Source: Bactrocera neohumeralis (taxonomy: Eukaryota; Arthropoda; Insecta; Diptera; Tephritidae). Taken from it: a stretch of 64,000 nucleotides of DNA. The notes beneath the pieces were generated by a model, which made no database searches, was not told where the DNA came from, and worked only from the letters and a program-made list of their open reading frames with translations. Numbering within the stretch: the first letter of the stretch is position 1; each line of letters opens with the position of its first letter. This document shows, in pieces, positions 1 through 12,319 of this stretch. The position numbers and the translations under genes were made by a program. The stretch spans positions 76,686,215 to 76,750,214 of the forward strand of contig NC_065920.1 of the NCBI RefSeq assembly GCF_024586455.1. The letters are read 5' to 3'.

Positions 1-1529
1 ATGCAGTTATGTCAGAGGCAAAGTTAAATAAATAAACAAATACTCAATGAGGCAGAGGCAAGTACTTTGTAGCCCTTGCCAACCGGCGTCATGGCTGTGA
101 GTCTATATGCCCCAAAGCGGAGTTTACATGCCAGTAATACTTAGCGGCTCATATGCCTACATTGTTTGTTGTTGCTGCAAAGTTGACAGGCAAACAAGTA
201 TCTAAGGCTAACCGCTTTGTGTCGTCCTCTCAAAGCCACTGGCAACTGCTTGTAGTATACGGATGATACACCCGCACATACATATACATATTTTCTATAC
301 TTCACGGGGCTCCGGCAGCCTGCGGCTCATGGCAGCAAATCAAATTTGTCAAGCGTTGTGCGCGCGTTGTAAACACAATAAGGAAAAATTACACTTAATT
401 TGGCATTTAAGCGTTGTTGATGTTGTCATCGTCAACATTTTCATTGTTGTTGCTATTGCTATTGTTGCTCCGGCTGTTCTTTTTGCGCTTGTCCTAAGCT
501 ATCAGCTCATTTGTTGTGCATTTTTTTGCCATTTTTTCAGCTGCTGAATAAAAAATAACAAATGCCTTTGCACTTTAAGGGAGAAGGGGGACTTGGTTCG
601 TTATACATACATATATACATATATGCAATTATATGTGTGTGTTTGGTTATTCCCGTGGGCACTGGGGTTCCTACAGCTGTGGCTCCAGCAGTCAAGTGCC
701 AAGTGTCAAGTGGTCTTTGTGTACGCTCTCCAAATGGCTTAGCTTTATGAGTTTGCTACACACCCACATACACACAAGTGTATCAGCGCCACTGCTTAAA
801 CGCTCATTTCATCACTTCAAGTGTCGTGTCATTTAGTCACATGTAGTGCCATCATCATTGATAGGCATTTTCCCATTTGCTAGCCTAATCGATGAATTCT
901 ACAAATGTGTGTTGGTGTTGGTGATATTTCTCCCGGCGAGTGCCAAATGAAGTCACGATTCGTGTTGACTAGAGTGGCTTCCAGTTGAGTTGACACTTTA
1001 AATGCGAAAAATGAGGAAGCTAATCGATCAAAAATAAATAATCGCCCATCAATTTTTCTTGCAGTGTAAAATATTGCGCTTAACATTCGTTATTGTGATG
1101 GTACTTGGAGCTGTAAATTTTTGGTAATTCCTGCACATTGACTAAATTGCCCATTTCCGCTCATGTATTTATAGAAAAGAAGGTTTTTTTCCTTAACCTG
1201 GCTGCAAATGCTTATGCTCATCCTTTTAGTCAACCAACTGAAATAACCGAAACTGACATTACCCGATTCGAAAAACTTGTGGCAGGTCAAAGCCTCTGCT
1301 GATTTATGATCTTTTCTGTCTTTATGATCGGTATTTGAAAGTTTAAGGTTAGAACCGACATTCGGAGCTGTCTAATGAAGATGCTTATTGAATTTTTTTA
1401 CAGTATCACCATTAAAACCTAATCAAGTCTACACTTATGCTGGAAAAAAAATTTTTCGTTCTCCACTCATTTCTTCTCATGGAGCTAATTTGTTTCAAGG
1501 CTTTTCTCTACTTCTCGAAATCTATACAT
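1..1529. other. Intergenic DNA, no gene recognised
   Basis: AT-rich non-coding sequence. Open frames here are short, lack splice context and resemble no family I know. Short CA/TG and CATA stretches occur near 270-290, 600-640 and 755-780. Confidence 0.6.
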
Positions 1530-1803
1530 GATAATAAATGTTTTAAAAGTTTTAACTCTACTTTTAGATAATTAACTTTTAATTTCGTCGCAAATAAGTT
1601 TTGAATCTTTTTATTAAATTTCTCATCAATAATTTTTTTGGTTTTAATTTTTAATATTTAAAATTTAATTTCGGATGTTTTGTCATTATTATTAATTTTT
1701 AATCTTAAATACTTAATTTTAATCAACAACCTTTAACTTTTAACTTCTATTATTTAATTTTAACAGTTTAGACTTTGGTCTTAAATTAAAATAATTTTTA
1801 ATA
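1530..1803. repeat. AT-rich degenerate TTTAATCTTTAA-type repeat, left part
   Basis: A run of loosely repeated words such as TTTAATTTTTAA, TTAATCTTAAA and TTTAACTTTTAAC with almost no G or C. The same word pattern resumes at 2978, directly beyond the mariner remnant, so this looks like one array split by the insertion. Confidence 0.6.
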
Positions 1804-2977
1804 TTGGGTAGTCGAAAAAGTCTTTTCGTATTTCTAATCAAACTTCAACTTTTTTTTATATTTATAATGAACTTTAATAAACCAAATATGTACCATTTTC
1901 ATTGAACATTTTTTGTCATTTTTCCGCTAGAGACATTATTCCATTAGTTCTAGTTTCTCATTGAAAAACTGTGACAACAGGCATCTCCTGAAGCCAACTT
2001 TACTCCATTAAGTGAATTCTGGGTTGACCGAAACAAAGGGTAGCCCAATGGTGAAAGGTCAGGGCTGTATGGTGGATGCATCAAAGCTAGCAAGCTCTGC
2101 CAGTTTTTGCCGAGTCATCAAAGATGTGTATAATCTGGCGTTGTCCTGATGGAAGACGAAGCCCTTTCTGTTGATCAGTTCTGTCGGCTTTTTCGATTGC
2201 TTGCTTCAATCTGATTAGTTGTTGACAGTAAAATGTAGAATCAATCGTTCAACCAGGCTGGAGCAGCTCATAGTGGATGATTTCTTTCCAATCCCACCAA
2301 ACACTCAGCATAACCTTTCGAGGCGTCAATCCTGGCTTTGCGTGCATTTGCTGAGCTTAACCATGCTTGGACCATGATTTTTTGGCACATTATTGTCGTG
2401 TTTGATCCACTTTTCGTCTTCTGTTACCGGTTCGATATCATTTCGTTTTAGCAAAGAATCGCAGCTGTTAATTCGGCCTTTAAAATTTTTCACATACAAT
2501 TCATGTGTTGTGTGGATGTTGAATGTTATGTTCCTTAACGATGCCATGGCTGCTCATCAATCTTTTCCATAATTTCATCGACTTTTTCAACGATAGGTCG
2601 ACCAGAGCGTGTTGCATCTTTCACATCGAAATTTTCAGAACGGAAGCGAGCGCACCATTGTTGTGCTACACCAACTGATACAGCATCGTCTCCGTAAACT
2701 TCATAAATTCTATAGGGGGCTTACGTGGCATCCTTCCCTTTTTTTACAAAAATTTCAAAATATAGCGAATTTGTTCATTATTTTCACTAATTCTTGAACA
2801 GCTATAATTTTTTTTCAACTTCCCCGAATTTATTTTTTTTTTGGTTAAATGAAGCTTAAAATCTCACCTTTCCAAACTATGGTATATGGTATGACACAAT
2901 GTGATTGGTAGCACTGGAGATATACGGCTGCAACGACATCTATTGACAAAATACGAAAAGACTTTTTCAACTATTAA
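1804..2977 (-). mobile_element. Decayed mariner (DD34D) transposon, minus-strand transposase remnant
   Basis: The two ends are inverted copies sharing GAAAAAGTCTTTTCGTATTT, each next to TA, as expected for a mariner target site. Element length is about 1.17 kb. On the minus strand, broken frames read as a mariner transposase: a helix-turn-helix region near 2560-2740, then residues EPVTEDEKWI near 2430, which correspond to the DE(T/K)W block around the first catalytic Asp. Further on, degenerate HDNA-like and YSPDLAP-like parts are only partly recognisable. Several stops and frameshifts make it non-functional. Confidence 0.75.
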
Positions 2978-3340
2978 TATTTAATCTTTATTATTTCATC
3001 TTTAATCTTTAATTTCAAATCTTTTTAATATTCAATTTTTAATATTTCATTTTCAATATTTAATTTATAACCTTTAATTTTTAGTATTTATGTAATCTTT
3101 AAGTTTTAATCTTTATTTTTTAAACTTTATTCTTCAATTTTTAATTTTTAATGTTTGGTATTTAATCTTTAATCTTAAACTTTTAATTCTAAATCCTTAA
3201 CCTTTAATCTTTAATATTTAATCTCTAATCTTCAAGATTTGGTCTTTAATCTGTAATTTTGAATTTCGAATTTGTAATCTTTAATCTTTAATTTCGAATT
3301 TTTAATCATTATTCTTTACTCTCTATTATTTGAAATTTTT
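2978..3340. repeat. AT-rich degenerate TTTAATCTTTAA-type repeat, right part
   Basis: Continuation of the array seen at 1530-1803. Words such as TTTAATCTTTAATATTTAA recur with drift. The register is poor, so no exact unit length can be given by eye. Confidence 0.6.
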
Positions 3341-3703
3341 ATTTTTTTAATTCTTTTGACCTTTAGTGTTCGAATTCTTATTTTAATTAGCACTGATTTA
3401 CTTTCTTTTTCAAAAATTTCAGAAAGTTTCTTAAAATTTTCTACAATTCTTTTCCTCTTTCATAGTTTGTTTTTATATTGTCATTCGCTCTGATTTTAAT
3501 TAATTAAAGAAAATGCTTCAGCTCCTACCGCTTACAAATTTGTATTATTTTCTCAGTCAATTTCCTTTCATAGCCATTTCGCTTATAGTAGATGATGGCT
3601 AATCTCGCATAGTCCACTGAAAGACAGGACATTCATTTCAACACAAAAACAAGTGAGACCCCCATATATAGTTACAACATTATATATGTTTATGTGCACA
3701 TTA

Positions 3704-4101
3704 GGGTGAGACAAAAAGGCGTTCGAATTCATAGGTTTAGCATTGCCCTCTATACAAAAAATATACTTATCTCTGACTGGCAGAATTTTTAGCTTAATTT
3801 TAAAAGCTTTTAAATAAATATAAGAATTTTTGAATTGGAAAAATCTCACTGAGGTTACTTTTTTAAAAACTTTTAGCTACAAGAATCTGCGATATAAAAA
3901 AAAAAATGGCACAAATACATAGCTCAAAAGTATTTTTAACGAAAGAGTTTTTTAAGCGTTATTCATATGGGACTTTGAATACTCACGTCCATCTTTTAAA
4001 GTTAAGTTAAATACTTTTTATTTTAAGTGTAATTTTTTTCTCTGACTATAAGTACATACACGTGAGCTCAAAAACTCGATGTATGAGCTTTTGGCCCACC
4101 C
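3704..4101. mobile_element. MITE with GGGTGGGCCAAAA-type terminal inverted repeats
   Basis: The left end reads TA then GGGTGAGACAAAAA; the right end reads TTTTGGCCCACCC then TA. These are inverted repeats with a TA duplication. Length is 398 bp with no transposase coding. The ends match those of the larger element at 51352-52523, so this is probably a non-autonomous relative mobilised by that family. Confidence 0.7.
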
Positions 4102-5107
4102 TAATACATGTACATGCAGCTCTGTTTGTAAATATATATTCAAAGAGGTGCCGACATTGGCAAGTGTTTGCTCACACCTTTTGACAAACGTATGTAAACA
4201 CTTGAAGTTCATATCATCACCGCTGTTTGTTGTTATCTTTATGCGCATGAAACAACGCCTGTGAACATGCAAAGCTGTGTTAAAGCCCACAAAAGCCAGC
4301 GAGCAAGTGAAACTGGCAGCCAAGTAATAAGTGCCTCAACTGCTGGCTTACAGTGTATGGGTGTGTGGCTGCAACTGAAAATTAACAAGGTGTGTGTGTG
4401 CAAACAATGATTTTTTATGTGCATGTGTGGGTGATTAAGTTTAGAAAGCGGCAAAAGCTGCATGAAAAATTGTTGCAAAAACTTGGCATACTCGCAGGCG
4501 TCAAAGCGTGGCGCACAATTTGACAAACAAGTGTGCGTGGAAGCGCAGGAAAAACACTAAAACAAGAGCAGAAAATAAAATGTAATGAAAAGCAAAAACG
4601 CAACAGACATTGAGCAGACTTTGGAGAGCTTAGGTGTTTTCACTTAACGCGTGGTTTCGCCTCTTCCTCTTCCACGCGCTTTGTTGTTTTTGCTGCGCGG
4701 CTGGCGCGCGCCGTTCGACAGTCGGCGGTTGCTTTGGCGCACTTTTTCCGCCATTTGCGTTTTTTGTTTATTCGCAATTGCACACTTTGTTTTTCGTGCA
4801 TGAGCGCTTTCACGCGATGAAATATAAAAATGAAATAAAATGTGGAAAGAAAAAATTAAAAAAAAAACAAAATATTTTCTTTTTTCTTCTACGAATTCCT
4901 TTCATTGCTCCCGCATTCGTTTTATTAGTGTTTTATTGTTGTTGCTTTCATATTTTGGCAACCGCCGAGTTGCGTGCAAAATATATTCACGTTTCGTCTA
5001 TATATATACATATGTGTGTGTGTGTGCGCATAAAGGAAATCATGCTTGAATTATAGTTTTGTTTATAACGAAAAGTCAGCAGCGAGCGCAAAAGAAAAAA
5101 GCAAAAC
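4102..5107. other. Intergenic DNA, no gene recognised
   Basis: Mixed AT-rich sequence with CA/TG-rich patches near 4380-4430 and 5010-5030 and an A-rich stretch at 4845-4880. The open frames here (one of 140 codons) show no recognisable domain, and several overlap on opposite strands. Confidence 0.5.
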
Positions 5108-5227
5108 ATGGCAGCTGAAGCAGTGGCGGAGGCGCAAAGCCAACCTCAGGCAGTTACAGACAACTTAAGAACGCCGCCTTCGAAGCCCTCGCCGCCTCCA
5201 CCACAAGCGCCAGCATACCAGAAGTGA
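5108..5227 (+). CDS. Hypothetical 39-aa ORF or first coding exon
   Basis: ATG at 5108 has a strong fly start context (CAAAACATGG). The frame runs 39 codons to TGA at 5225-5227. The peptide starts MAAEAVAEAQSQ, then becomes Pro-rich (PSPPPPQAPA). It has an Ala/Gln/Pro composition and G/C-ending codons unlike the surrounding AT-rich sequence. It could be a short peptide. Alternatively it is the first coding exon of a plus-strand gene, since a GT at 5224-5225 in CAGAA|GTGATT could be a weak donor. I do not recognise the protein and found no second exon. Confidence 0.3.
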   Translation: MAAEAVAEAQSQPQAVTDNLRTPPSKPSPPPPQAPAYQK

Positions 5228-6280
5228 TTTTTATTTCTTACAAAAACAATAACAGATTTATACGCCGCCACGACGACACAGGCACTTACGCGCTTGTGTG
5301 CGTGTTGGTGTTTGTTTGCCTTGATGTGTCTTGATCCTCTCGTATTTTCTTGCCTCTAGCGGCAAATCAACTTAAGCTGCTTTTATTGTTGTGGTTATTG
5401 ATATTGTTATGCGCTCGACTTACTACCAACACTTCATTGCCACACAAGTACACACCCACACTTACAAGAAAACAAGCACACACATACAGTGTTATTTCCA
5501 AGTATGTGTGTGAGCACCCACTGGCAATAAAACCCGAGCAACATCTTCAAAATAAATAAATTGTACGTGCCGTCTGTGAAAAGGGACGAAAATCGCTTGA
5601 TTTGCTCGTCACTTCAACTCGACAATTGACCAGCGCTCACGCCCTTCGAAGCACACCAGTCAAAGCCGCCTCAACCCGCTCAAGCCAAGCGCGCATTTTC
5701 ACAGCGTTTTGGTTAGTTGGTGGTGCTGCAAGGCAGGCGCGTCGGGACGCAATAACACGTAGCTTGCAAAACACGCTTTAGAATTTTACACGAGGGAACC
5801 CTTTTATACTTGCTTGCTCTTGGGTTTGCGTGCGCAAATCTGTGCTATGCAATTTCAGCGTTGAGCGTTTACTTTGGAGGGGTTCGCTAAGTTTACGATC
5901 TGTGCGTGAATATTCACTTTGGTTTTGTAGCTGTAAATGCATATGCTGCACGAATTGGCCGGCGCCCCAGCACGTTGCAATGCTTTTGCTGTTATTTTTC
6001 ACTTTCTTGTGAAGGTTAAGGTTAAAGCGGCAGCTGTTCAGCTTTGAATGCAGAGAAATTGAGGGTAATGTAAGGACTCAAGACTCAAACAAAACAATTG
6101 CAGAAAATTGCAGCAAAGGGGTTAGGTTTTACTGACTTTGGAACGTGATAACTTTCGACTCAAGTGACTACTCTGAATGATAACATGATAAGATTGGAAC
6201 TACTTATTGCGATCCTCATAGCTCGTATTTTTTCGGTACTAAGGCCTCAATCAAAGAGCTTCGTAACTGACGACTTCAAT
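5228..6280. other. Intergenic DNA, no gene recognised
   Basis: No coding exon, RNA gene or transposon end recognised. The region near 5580-5760 is richer in GC than its surroundings, but reading frames are broken on both strands. Confidence 0.5.
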
Positions 6281-6606
6281 TATTTACTATAGTATGGTGC
6301 TGTGTGGGTAGGACGGAGTCGCTGAAGAAGAGGCGCAGTGAGCTTCTGCGTACGGTAGTGGGTTAAACTCCTACTTATCTAGAATCGACCCTGACGTATC
6401 AAATATATGTCCAGCGTGAAACCAGACCTCGCATGACACTAACCACCTGTTTACCTGCCCTGATAACCCTACACATCTGCCACCCCTCTCCCTATGTTCG
6501 ACCACGTCGAAACAGCATGTTTCCTTTGGATGACCTCGATGACAACTTATTTAATTTTTACCATCCTAACGGGGACTAGATAACGGTTACAACAACAACA
6601 ACAACG
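6281..6606 (+). mobile_element. Jockey-like LINE 3' end with (CAA)n tail
   Basis: In broken plus-strand frames the C-terminus of a non-LTR retrotransposon ORF2 can be read: a Cys/His knuckle region (HLFTCPDNPTHL) followed by LPLDDLDDNLF, then a short 3' UTR. It ends in a CAA trinucleotide run at about 6587-6605, a usual type of LINE tail. Frameshifts and stops mark it as dead. Confidence 0.7.
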
Positions 6607-7206
6607 GATGAATCGAAGGAATGTTAGATGGATAGTCTTCTGTCGGGAGCTCTCATTCAACTCTTGTTTCAGACTCCCATACCACTGTAGTGACTTTATA
6701 TCTGGGTGTCTGCCCATAGTGGAATCGTCGAGAACTGCAAAACCGATAAGCCCGCTAGGGAGGACACTCTCACCCACTGGCCCTGAGTGGAGTGAAAACG
6801 TTTCATGGAGCTGCTATCTCTTAGCAAGATTCACATGGCTGCAATGTTAGGTCTCCTAACAGGACATTGTCCTTTTGGCACACAAGGAGGAAGATGAGGA
6901 GAAAACATCTAGACACTTTAACCTTCACCGTCCAGTTTTCATCAGACTGAGGTACAAGCATCTTAGTTGCCATACTTTCCACAACCTGGCGAGTAGGCTG
7001 GAGTAGATATTAGCCTCAATACTCAATATATTTGTGGGTGTTGCTCTGTAGATATACTGCGGTCTGGTTGATCCATAGTTAGGAGTTCTGTGTAACAACG
7101 GACAATGGTCTAGAGCTGTCCAAGTGGAATTATTCGTGGTCTCACGAATATCAGCCTCTTTACTAAGGGTTAGACCTAACTTAACCTAACCTAACCTAAC
7201 TCGACC
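6607..7206 (+). mobile_element. LINE fragment (RNase H-like end) with AACCT tail
   Basis: Plus-strand broken frames give the end of a LINE ORF2: a degenerate RNase H-like stretch (VGNCKTDKPA), then LLTGHCPFGTQGG, the usual lead into the C-terminal Cys knuckle. It closes with about three AACCTAACCT-type copies at 7172-7200. It lies directly after the previous LINE end, so two insertions abut here. Confidence 0.6.
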
Positions 7207-8909
7207 TAAGGTGCTCGTCATAGTTAGATATATAGATCCCGTAGTTATCTATTTGGTGAGATATTATACCCCATCTTTACCTAAACTTCATCGAACTAAA
7301 ATTCTTGAATGGGTTTTTCGATGTATAAAAATATGGATGTATTGCAATTAGATTGTGCACTAAACTTACTCAGTGTTGTCCGATCTTTGAAAGCCAAGCA
7401 TACTTACTTCAAAAACTATGAATCAGTAACTTTGTTCTTGAATATTTTTAAGAGAAAGTTCGCAAGATCCAATCATAAATTATCACTGAAATCAATTTCC
7501 CTCCATTGGGAACTCCAAATGCCTGAAGTCTGACTTCTGTGTCTTGCATTTATCACCAGTTTTTCTAGACACGGACCGTTGATTAACCAAAATTGATAAA
7601 AAATTTCATAAATTTTCATATTCTCGAGCTATTTATTCAATAGACATTTCATTTTGCCGGGCAAATAAACCCATTTCTCCGCATTACTCATTTCTGTTGC
7701 ACATTTTCCCATAAATTCAATTTCAAATGCTGACATCTCTGTCTTCATTTAAGTCCTTTACAACTTTCACACGCTGGTCTTCCTATTTACTGCCAGCAAG
7801 ATTTAAACTTTGCACGAACTTTTCTTTCTCTTGCTCATCATTTCTGCTTACATTTCCGCCTCGTCACATATTTCTTGCTCGCGCTGTTGTTCTTGCAGTC
7901 CGTCCCCAGCAATTTGCCGCCCACTGTTTCAGGCAAATCAACTTTAAATCTCAATTTAAATGGTAATTGTTGGCAATTCAACTTGTTGCTGTCACTTTGC
8001 TTTGTTTGCGCCGCCGCTCCGTCCGGTTGTGGACTGTGGACCAGGCTTGCCAGCGCGTCTTCTTCTTGCTGCTTTGCATGTAGCACTTGCCGACAAACAT
8101 TGTTTGGGCTTCCTGCATACATTTTTTATGTCCTTACCAATTAAAGAAAATAAAAAAGACACACAATAAAAAATAATAAAAAGAGAAGATTTAAGTGAAA
8201 GAAAAACGATTCGTCGGTTTTTGAATTTTCTGACCAGAAAGTTGAACTGGCACGCTGGTCTCGAGGGACAAGCGCCGCATTTTAGCTCACAAAACTTCTC
8301 AGTTCACAGTTTCGCCGTTCTCCGTTGCTTTTTGCTGGCTTTCAATCTTATTTGCGCTTCCCTCGTTTCTTCTGCGGCCTCTTGTGGTCTCGTAATTTGT
8401 CGCTTATTGATTTTGCCTGTAGAAAAAGTGGCGGAGGCAAAGTTTTGCCGCAGATTTTTTTGGCAGCCTCTTTTGACGTTTTGACATTTTATAGGCAAAA
8501 CTTTACAATTTGTACTTTGGCTGAGTTTCTTCGACGTTCCTCTCCGTTTAGTCACTGTCGTTTGGCACACAATTTTGTTTGTGTTTATTGGTCTTTGTTG
8601 GTTGGTTTTGAGGTTTGTCTTGCTGTCAACCTCGGCTTCGTGTTGTTTTGGTCTTATTGGGCGTTGCGTTTGACTAGAAAATTGTTTTTGACACATTTTT
8701 AATAAGTTTGTGCTGATCCGATATTTGATATCGTACTCACATTAGCTGAATATTTGGATTGCATTAGAGAGTTGGTGTATTAAATAGTGCCCTTCGTAAA
8801 ACTTGGCAATTAAAGGTGTGTACATTTTTTAAATTTATATTATTTTATTCGTTGTCGTTTCCTACGAATGAAGTATAATTTTCAAAAGGTTCATAAATTC
8901 TAGCAACGG
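7207..8909. other. Intergenic DNA, no gene recognised
   Basis: Frames at 8304-8702 are open on both strands, but the peptides look like chance translation: no domain, no start context and no splice support. Confidence 0.5.
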
Positions 8910-9850
8910 TGAGATATGACAAGAGAAAGAGATACAGAGAGGGGGGTTAGAGAAGAAGGGAATGGGAGAAAGAGAAGGAGAAAGAAAGCGAGGGAGATAG
9001 AGATTTATAGTGAGGGAGTGACAGAGAGAGAAAGATAGAAGAAGGTTAGAGAAAAATATATGTAGGGGGAGAAAGAAACAGAGAAAGAGGGAGAGCAATG
9101 ATCTTATGATCTCATGCAAAAGGCAAGGGTGTATAAGGTGGTTGCTAGAGAAATGTAACGAGAGAGAGAATGGGCAATGATCTTATAAACAAGAAACAAG
9201 AGAAGAAAGGAAGAGAGGTTGAAAGATAAAGATAACGGGAGACAGAGTGAAGGAAATAAGGATGAGCGTGAGAGAGGAGGAAGAATAGAGAATATATTTC
9301 GAGAAGTAGTAATGAACTCACTGAGAAGAGAGAGAGTGATAGAGAGAGCGAGAATAGCACGAGAAAAAAAGGATGTACAGAGAGTGGAACAGAGAAGGGA
9401 AAAAAAAAAAGGGAGAGCGAAGAAAAGAGATTGTGGGAGAGTGAAGAGAGAAAGAGAGAGATAAGAAATAGGAGTAGAGGTAGTGAGGGTGATAAAAAGA
9501 TAGAAAGAAGCTGAAAAAAATAGGAAAGCATTGAGAAAGAAATAGAAGGATGAGAAGATAGGAAATGTAGTGAAAATGACAGAAAAAAATAGTGGGAGAG
9601 GCAGTTATGAAGATAGTATAAAGGTGATGGTAGATAGATAAGAAGAGGGGCAGCGAGAGCGACAGATGGAAAGCAGAAAAGAGGATGAGAGTGCGTTGAG
9701 ACTGGAATAGAGAGAGGAAAGGGAATGGGAAAGAAGAAAGAGAGCGGGAGATAAAAAAGATATAGGGATTAAGAGTAGAGAGAGTGAGGCTGACAAAAAG
9801 AGAGGGAGATATTGAGAGAAAAAGACAAGGATGAGAAGAGAAGTAATGTT
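8910..9850. repeat. Polypurine (GA-rich) tract, about 0.95 kb
   Basis: The plus strand is almost pure A and G (GAGAGA, GAAAGA, GGGAGA words) for over 900 bases, with a break around 9095-9160. A block containing GCAATGATCTTAT occurs twice, near 9095 and 9173, so part of the tract was duplicated. The open Ser/Leu-rich minus-strand frames here are by-products of the composition. Confidence 0.85.
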
Positions 9851-11240
9851 GTGATATAGTTCATTTCAATGATCGTCTTCAACGTATCATACAAGTATAC
9901 CCGTAAACTTGCAATCTATCTACACTAAGTTAATACTTAAAAGAGGGATCTAACTTGATTATTTAACTTCTATGGCAATTCTCTACTTTAAGTTCTTAAC
10001 TTTGCTCGCGTCCATTATCATTAGCTTTCATCTCCCTCAGCGTAAGTTCACTTCGCTCTAACTAATGTTGTGCAAGATTTAGCCTTCCTGCAATGTAAAA
10101 GCACTGCTAATTATCCTTGTCAGTTCACCGAAAATTTCCAAGTACATAGAAAGTAACACAATGCTGAAAACTCTGTCCCAGCGCACCAATTGCTCATTTC
10201 GCTTATTGCCCTCACTTAAGTGACACTTAAACAAATCTGACAAATGACTTAACAACAATTTGCTTATTTCTTATTCGCTCATTTATCTTTACCGTTGTGG
10301 CCACACCTCGCGCACGCCACCTTCACACTTCACAGGCGGTCGTGGCGCTTTTGTGTTGCTCTCAACAGCCCCCCAACTGACCTGCCTTCCGGCTTGTGTG
10401 CGCTGCCTTCTCCTCCGCCGCAGTGGCGGAGTGAAGACTTCTAATGCGCATTTCAATTTATTATATTCCTCCTTTGATAGTTGAAATGTTTTTGATATAT
10501 TGTACAATGTCGTCAATAAAGCGAACAACAACAACTACATGACGAACAATAATTTCCGTTTTGCCTTTAGCTTTCCGCTTCACTGATTAACCATGGAATG
10601 TCGAAACTTTTATTGTGTGCTCAAAGTATATTTATCAAACGGAGCTGCTACATTGGAGCACCAGCTAATGGTGGAGGCGTTTGGTGTGAGTGCGAGGGCG
10701 TCATTCATTGACTTTGTGACAAGTGCGCATTAAGGAATATTATTTACTTGACTTGCAACCGCTTTTCTGACGCGCGATTGATGATCCTCTATGCAAATGT
10801 TTGCTTAAGCATTCACTCAAGTACGGTTGTGTACGTCTTTAAGTTGCATAACAAACAAAATTGTTTGAATATTTATGTTGTAATTCAGCAGTACAGTTAT
10901 TAATGCCGCTATTTACGCGTGTCAATGATTAAGCAATTAAACAATTCTCCGCTAATTAATGAGATTCGTGTAAATTGCTCGGCGTTAATGAAACTTTTGT
11001 GAAATACTCAGCAAAATGAGGGAATTATTTATTTCAATTGGAAAATCAAGCAGGATGCGTGGGTATGGAATTGATTTTTGGTAAAGGTGTTCTTATTGAA
11101 TAATTCATTCGGGAGAATAAACGATTTAAGTCACTTATTTAATTAGTCAAAGTGGTCGTTAGTGGAAAAATAGTAGCTGTCATATTTTTTAGTGGTCGCT
11201 ATTCCAATTTAAGATAAATTCGGTTATAGTTACTGATTAT
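9851..11240. other. Intergenic DNA, no gene recognised
   Basis: Ordinary AT-rich sequence. Around 10300-10440 it becomes GC-richer, but I found no exon there. Confidence 0.5.
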
Positions 11241-12060
11241 GAAGTTGAAGGCAGGAGTCTGACGGATGATATCTAACAGTAGTCATTTGACATTAAGATG
11301 AAGAGATTGTGGAGTTGAAGAATGGAATTTGTCAAAACTTATCTGACAACTTTCCTTTGACATTAGGATGAAGAGATTGAAGGCTGGAAGAACTGATTTG
11401 ACAGTAGTAATTTGACATTATTACTAATAGATTGTCAAGTTGAAGGCAACAGTCTGTCAGAACTTACCTGTCTGTAGACATTTGAAATTAGGGTTAGAAG
11501 TTTGCGAAGTTGAAGGCAGGAGGCTGACGGATGATATCTGACAGTAGTCATTTGACATTATGATTAAGAGATTCTGAAGTCTGACTATAACATTAGCCAT
11601 TTGTCAGTAGGGTGAAGAGATTGCGCAGTTGAAGACATGAGCCTGATAGATGTTATCTGAAAGCACTCATTTGACATTAGAATGAAGAGATTGTAAAGTT
11701 GAAGGCAGAATCCTGACAGATGTTATCTGACAGTCAGCCTTATATAATATTATTGGGAGATTGTAACACATAAGGCAGACTCTGAAAAATGTTACTGACA
11801 AAAGTAATTTTACATTACGACTAGGATATTGTGAAATTGAAGGCAGGTGTCTGATGTTATCAGAAATATTATGACATTAGGATCAGGATATTGTGAAGTT
11901 GAAGAAAGAGTCTGACAGCATTCATTTGACATAAGAATTAGGAGATTGGGAAGTTAAAGGCTGGAATCTGACAATAGCTATCTAATAGTTGTCATATTAG
12001 GATTCAAAGATTACGAAGTTGAAGGCAAGGGTCTGGCAATAGTTGTATGATAGTAACCAC
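11241..12060. repeat. Degenerate tandem array, about 65-70-bp unit
   Basis: The phrase GAAGTTGAAGGCAGGAGTCT and variants recur about 13 times, near 11241, 11310, 11370, 11440, 11508, 11576, 11618, 11696, 11766, 11834, 11898, 11950 and 12016. Most spacings are 60-70 bases. Each unit also holds CTGACAG, CATTTGACATTA and GATGAAGAGATTGTG. Units differ by many substitutions, so the array is old. Confidence 0.8.
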
Positions 12061-12319
12061 TTGACCTCATGAGAAATTCATCTGACAGCAGCCATTTCTA
12101 TCAGCTGTCATATAACGGTAAACTGACAGCTGCTATCAAATGCTACTGTTAGGTGTCCGCTTTTAGGCGCACATCAAATATTGGTTTTTTGACGGATCTA
12201 CTCAAATGTTTTGAAATTATTATATGTAGTTAATATAATTTTAACTGTTATTCGTAATTTTATTTTCTGCCATCTATATTGAGATCCGTAAGATTGAAAT
12301 TCTTTTGTAATGGAAAGAA

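Noticed and set aside
4634..5056. 140-codon plus-strand open frame
   Set aside because: Composition is Phe/Cys/Ile-rich as expected from AT-rich DNA. It has overlapping alternative frames and no domain or splice support.
7165..7206. AACCTAACCTAACC run resembling the insect TTAGG telomere repeat
   Set aside because: Only about three copies, sitting at the 3' end of a LINE fragment, and Diptera lack TTAGG telomeres. It is better read as a retrotransposon tail.
8862..9796. Ser/Leu-rich minus-strand frames and an Arg/Glu-rich plus-strand frame
   Set aside because: They follow from the polypurine composition. No start context, no domain.
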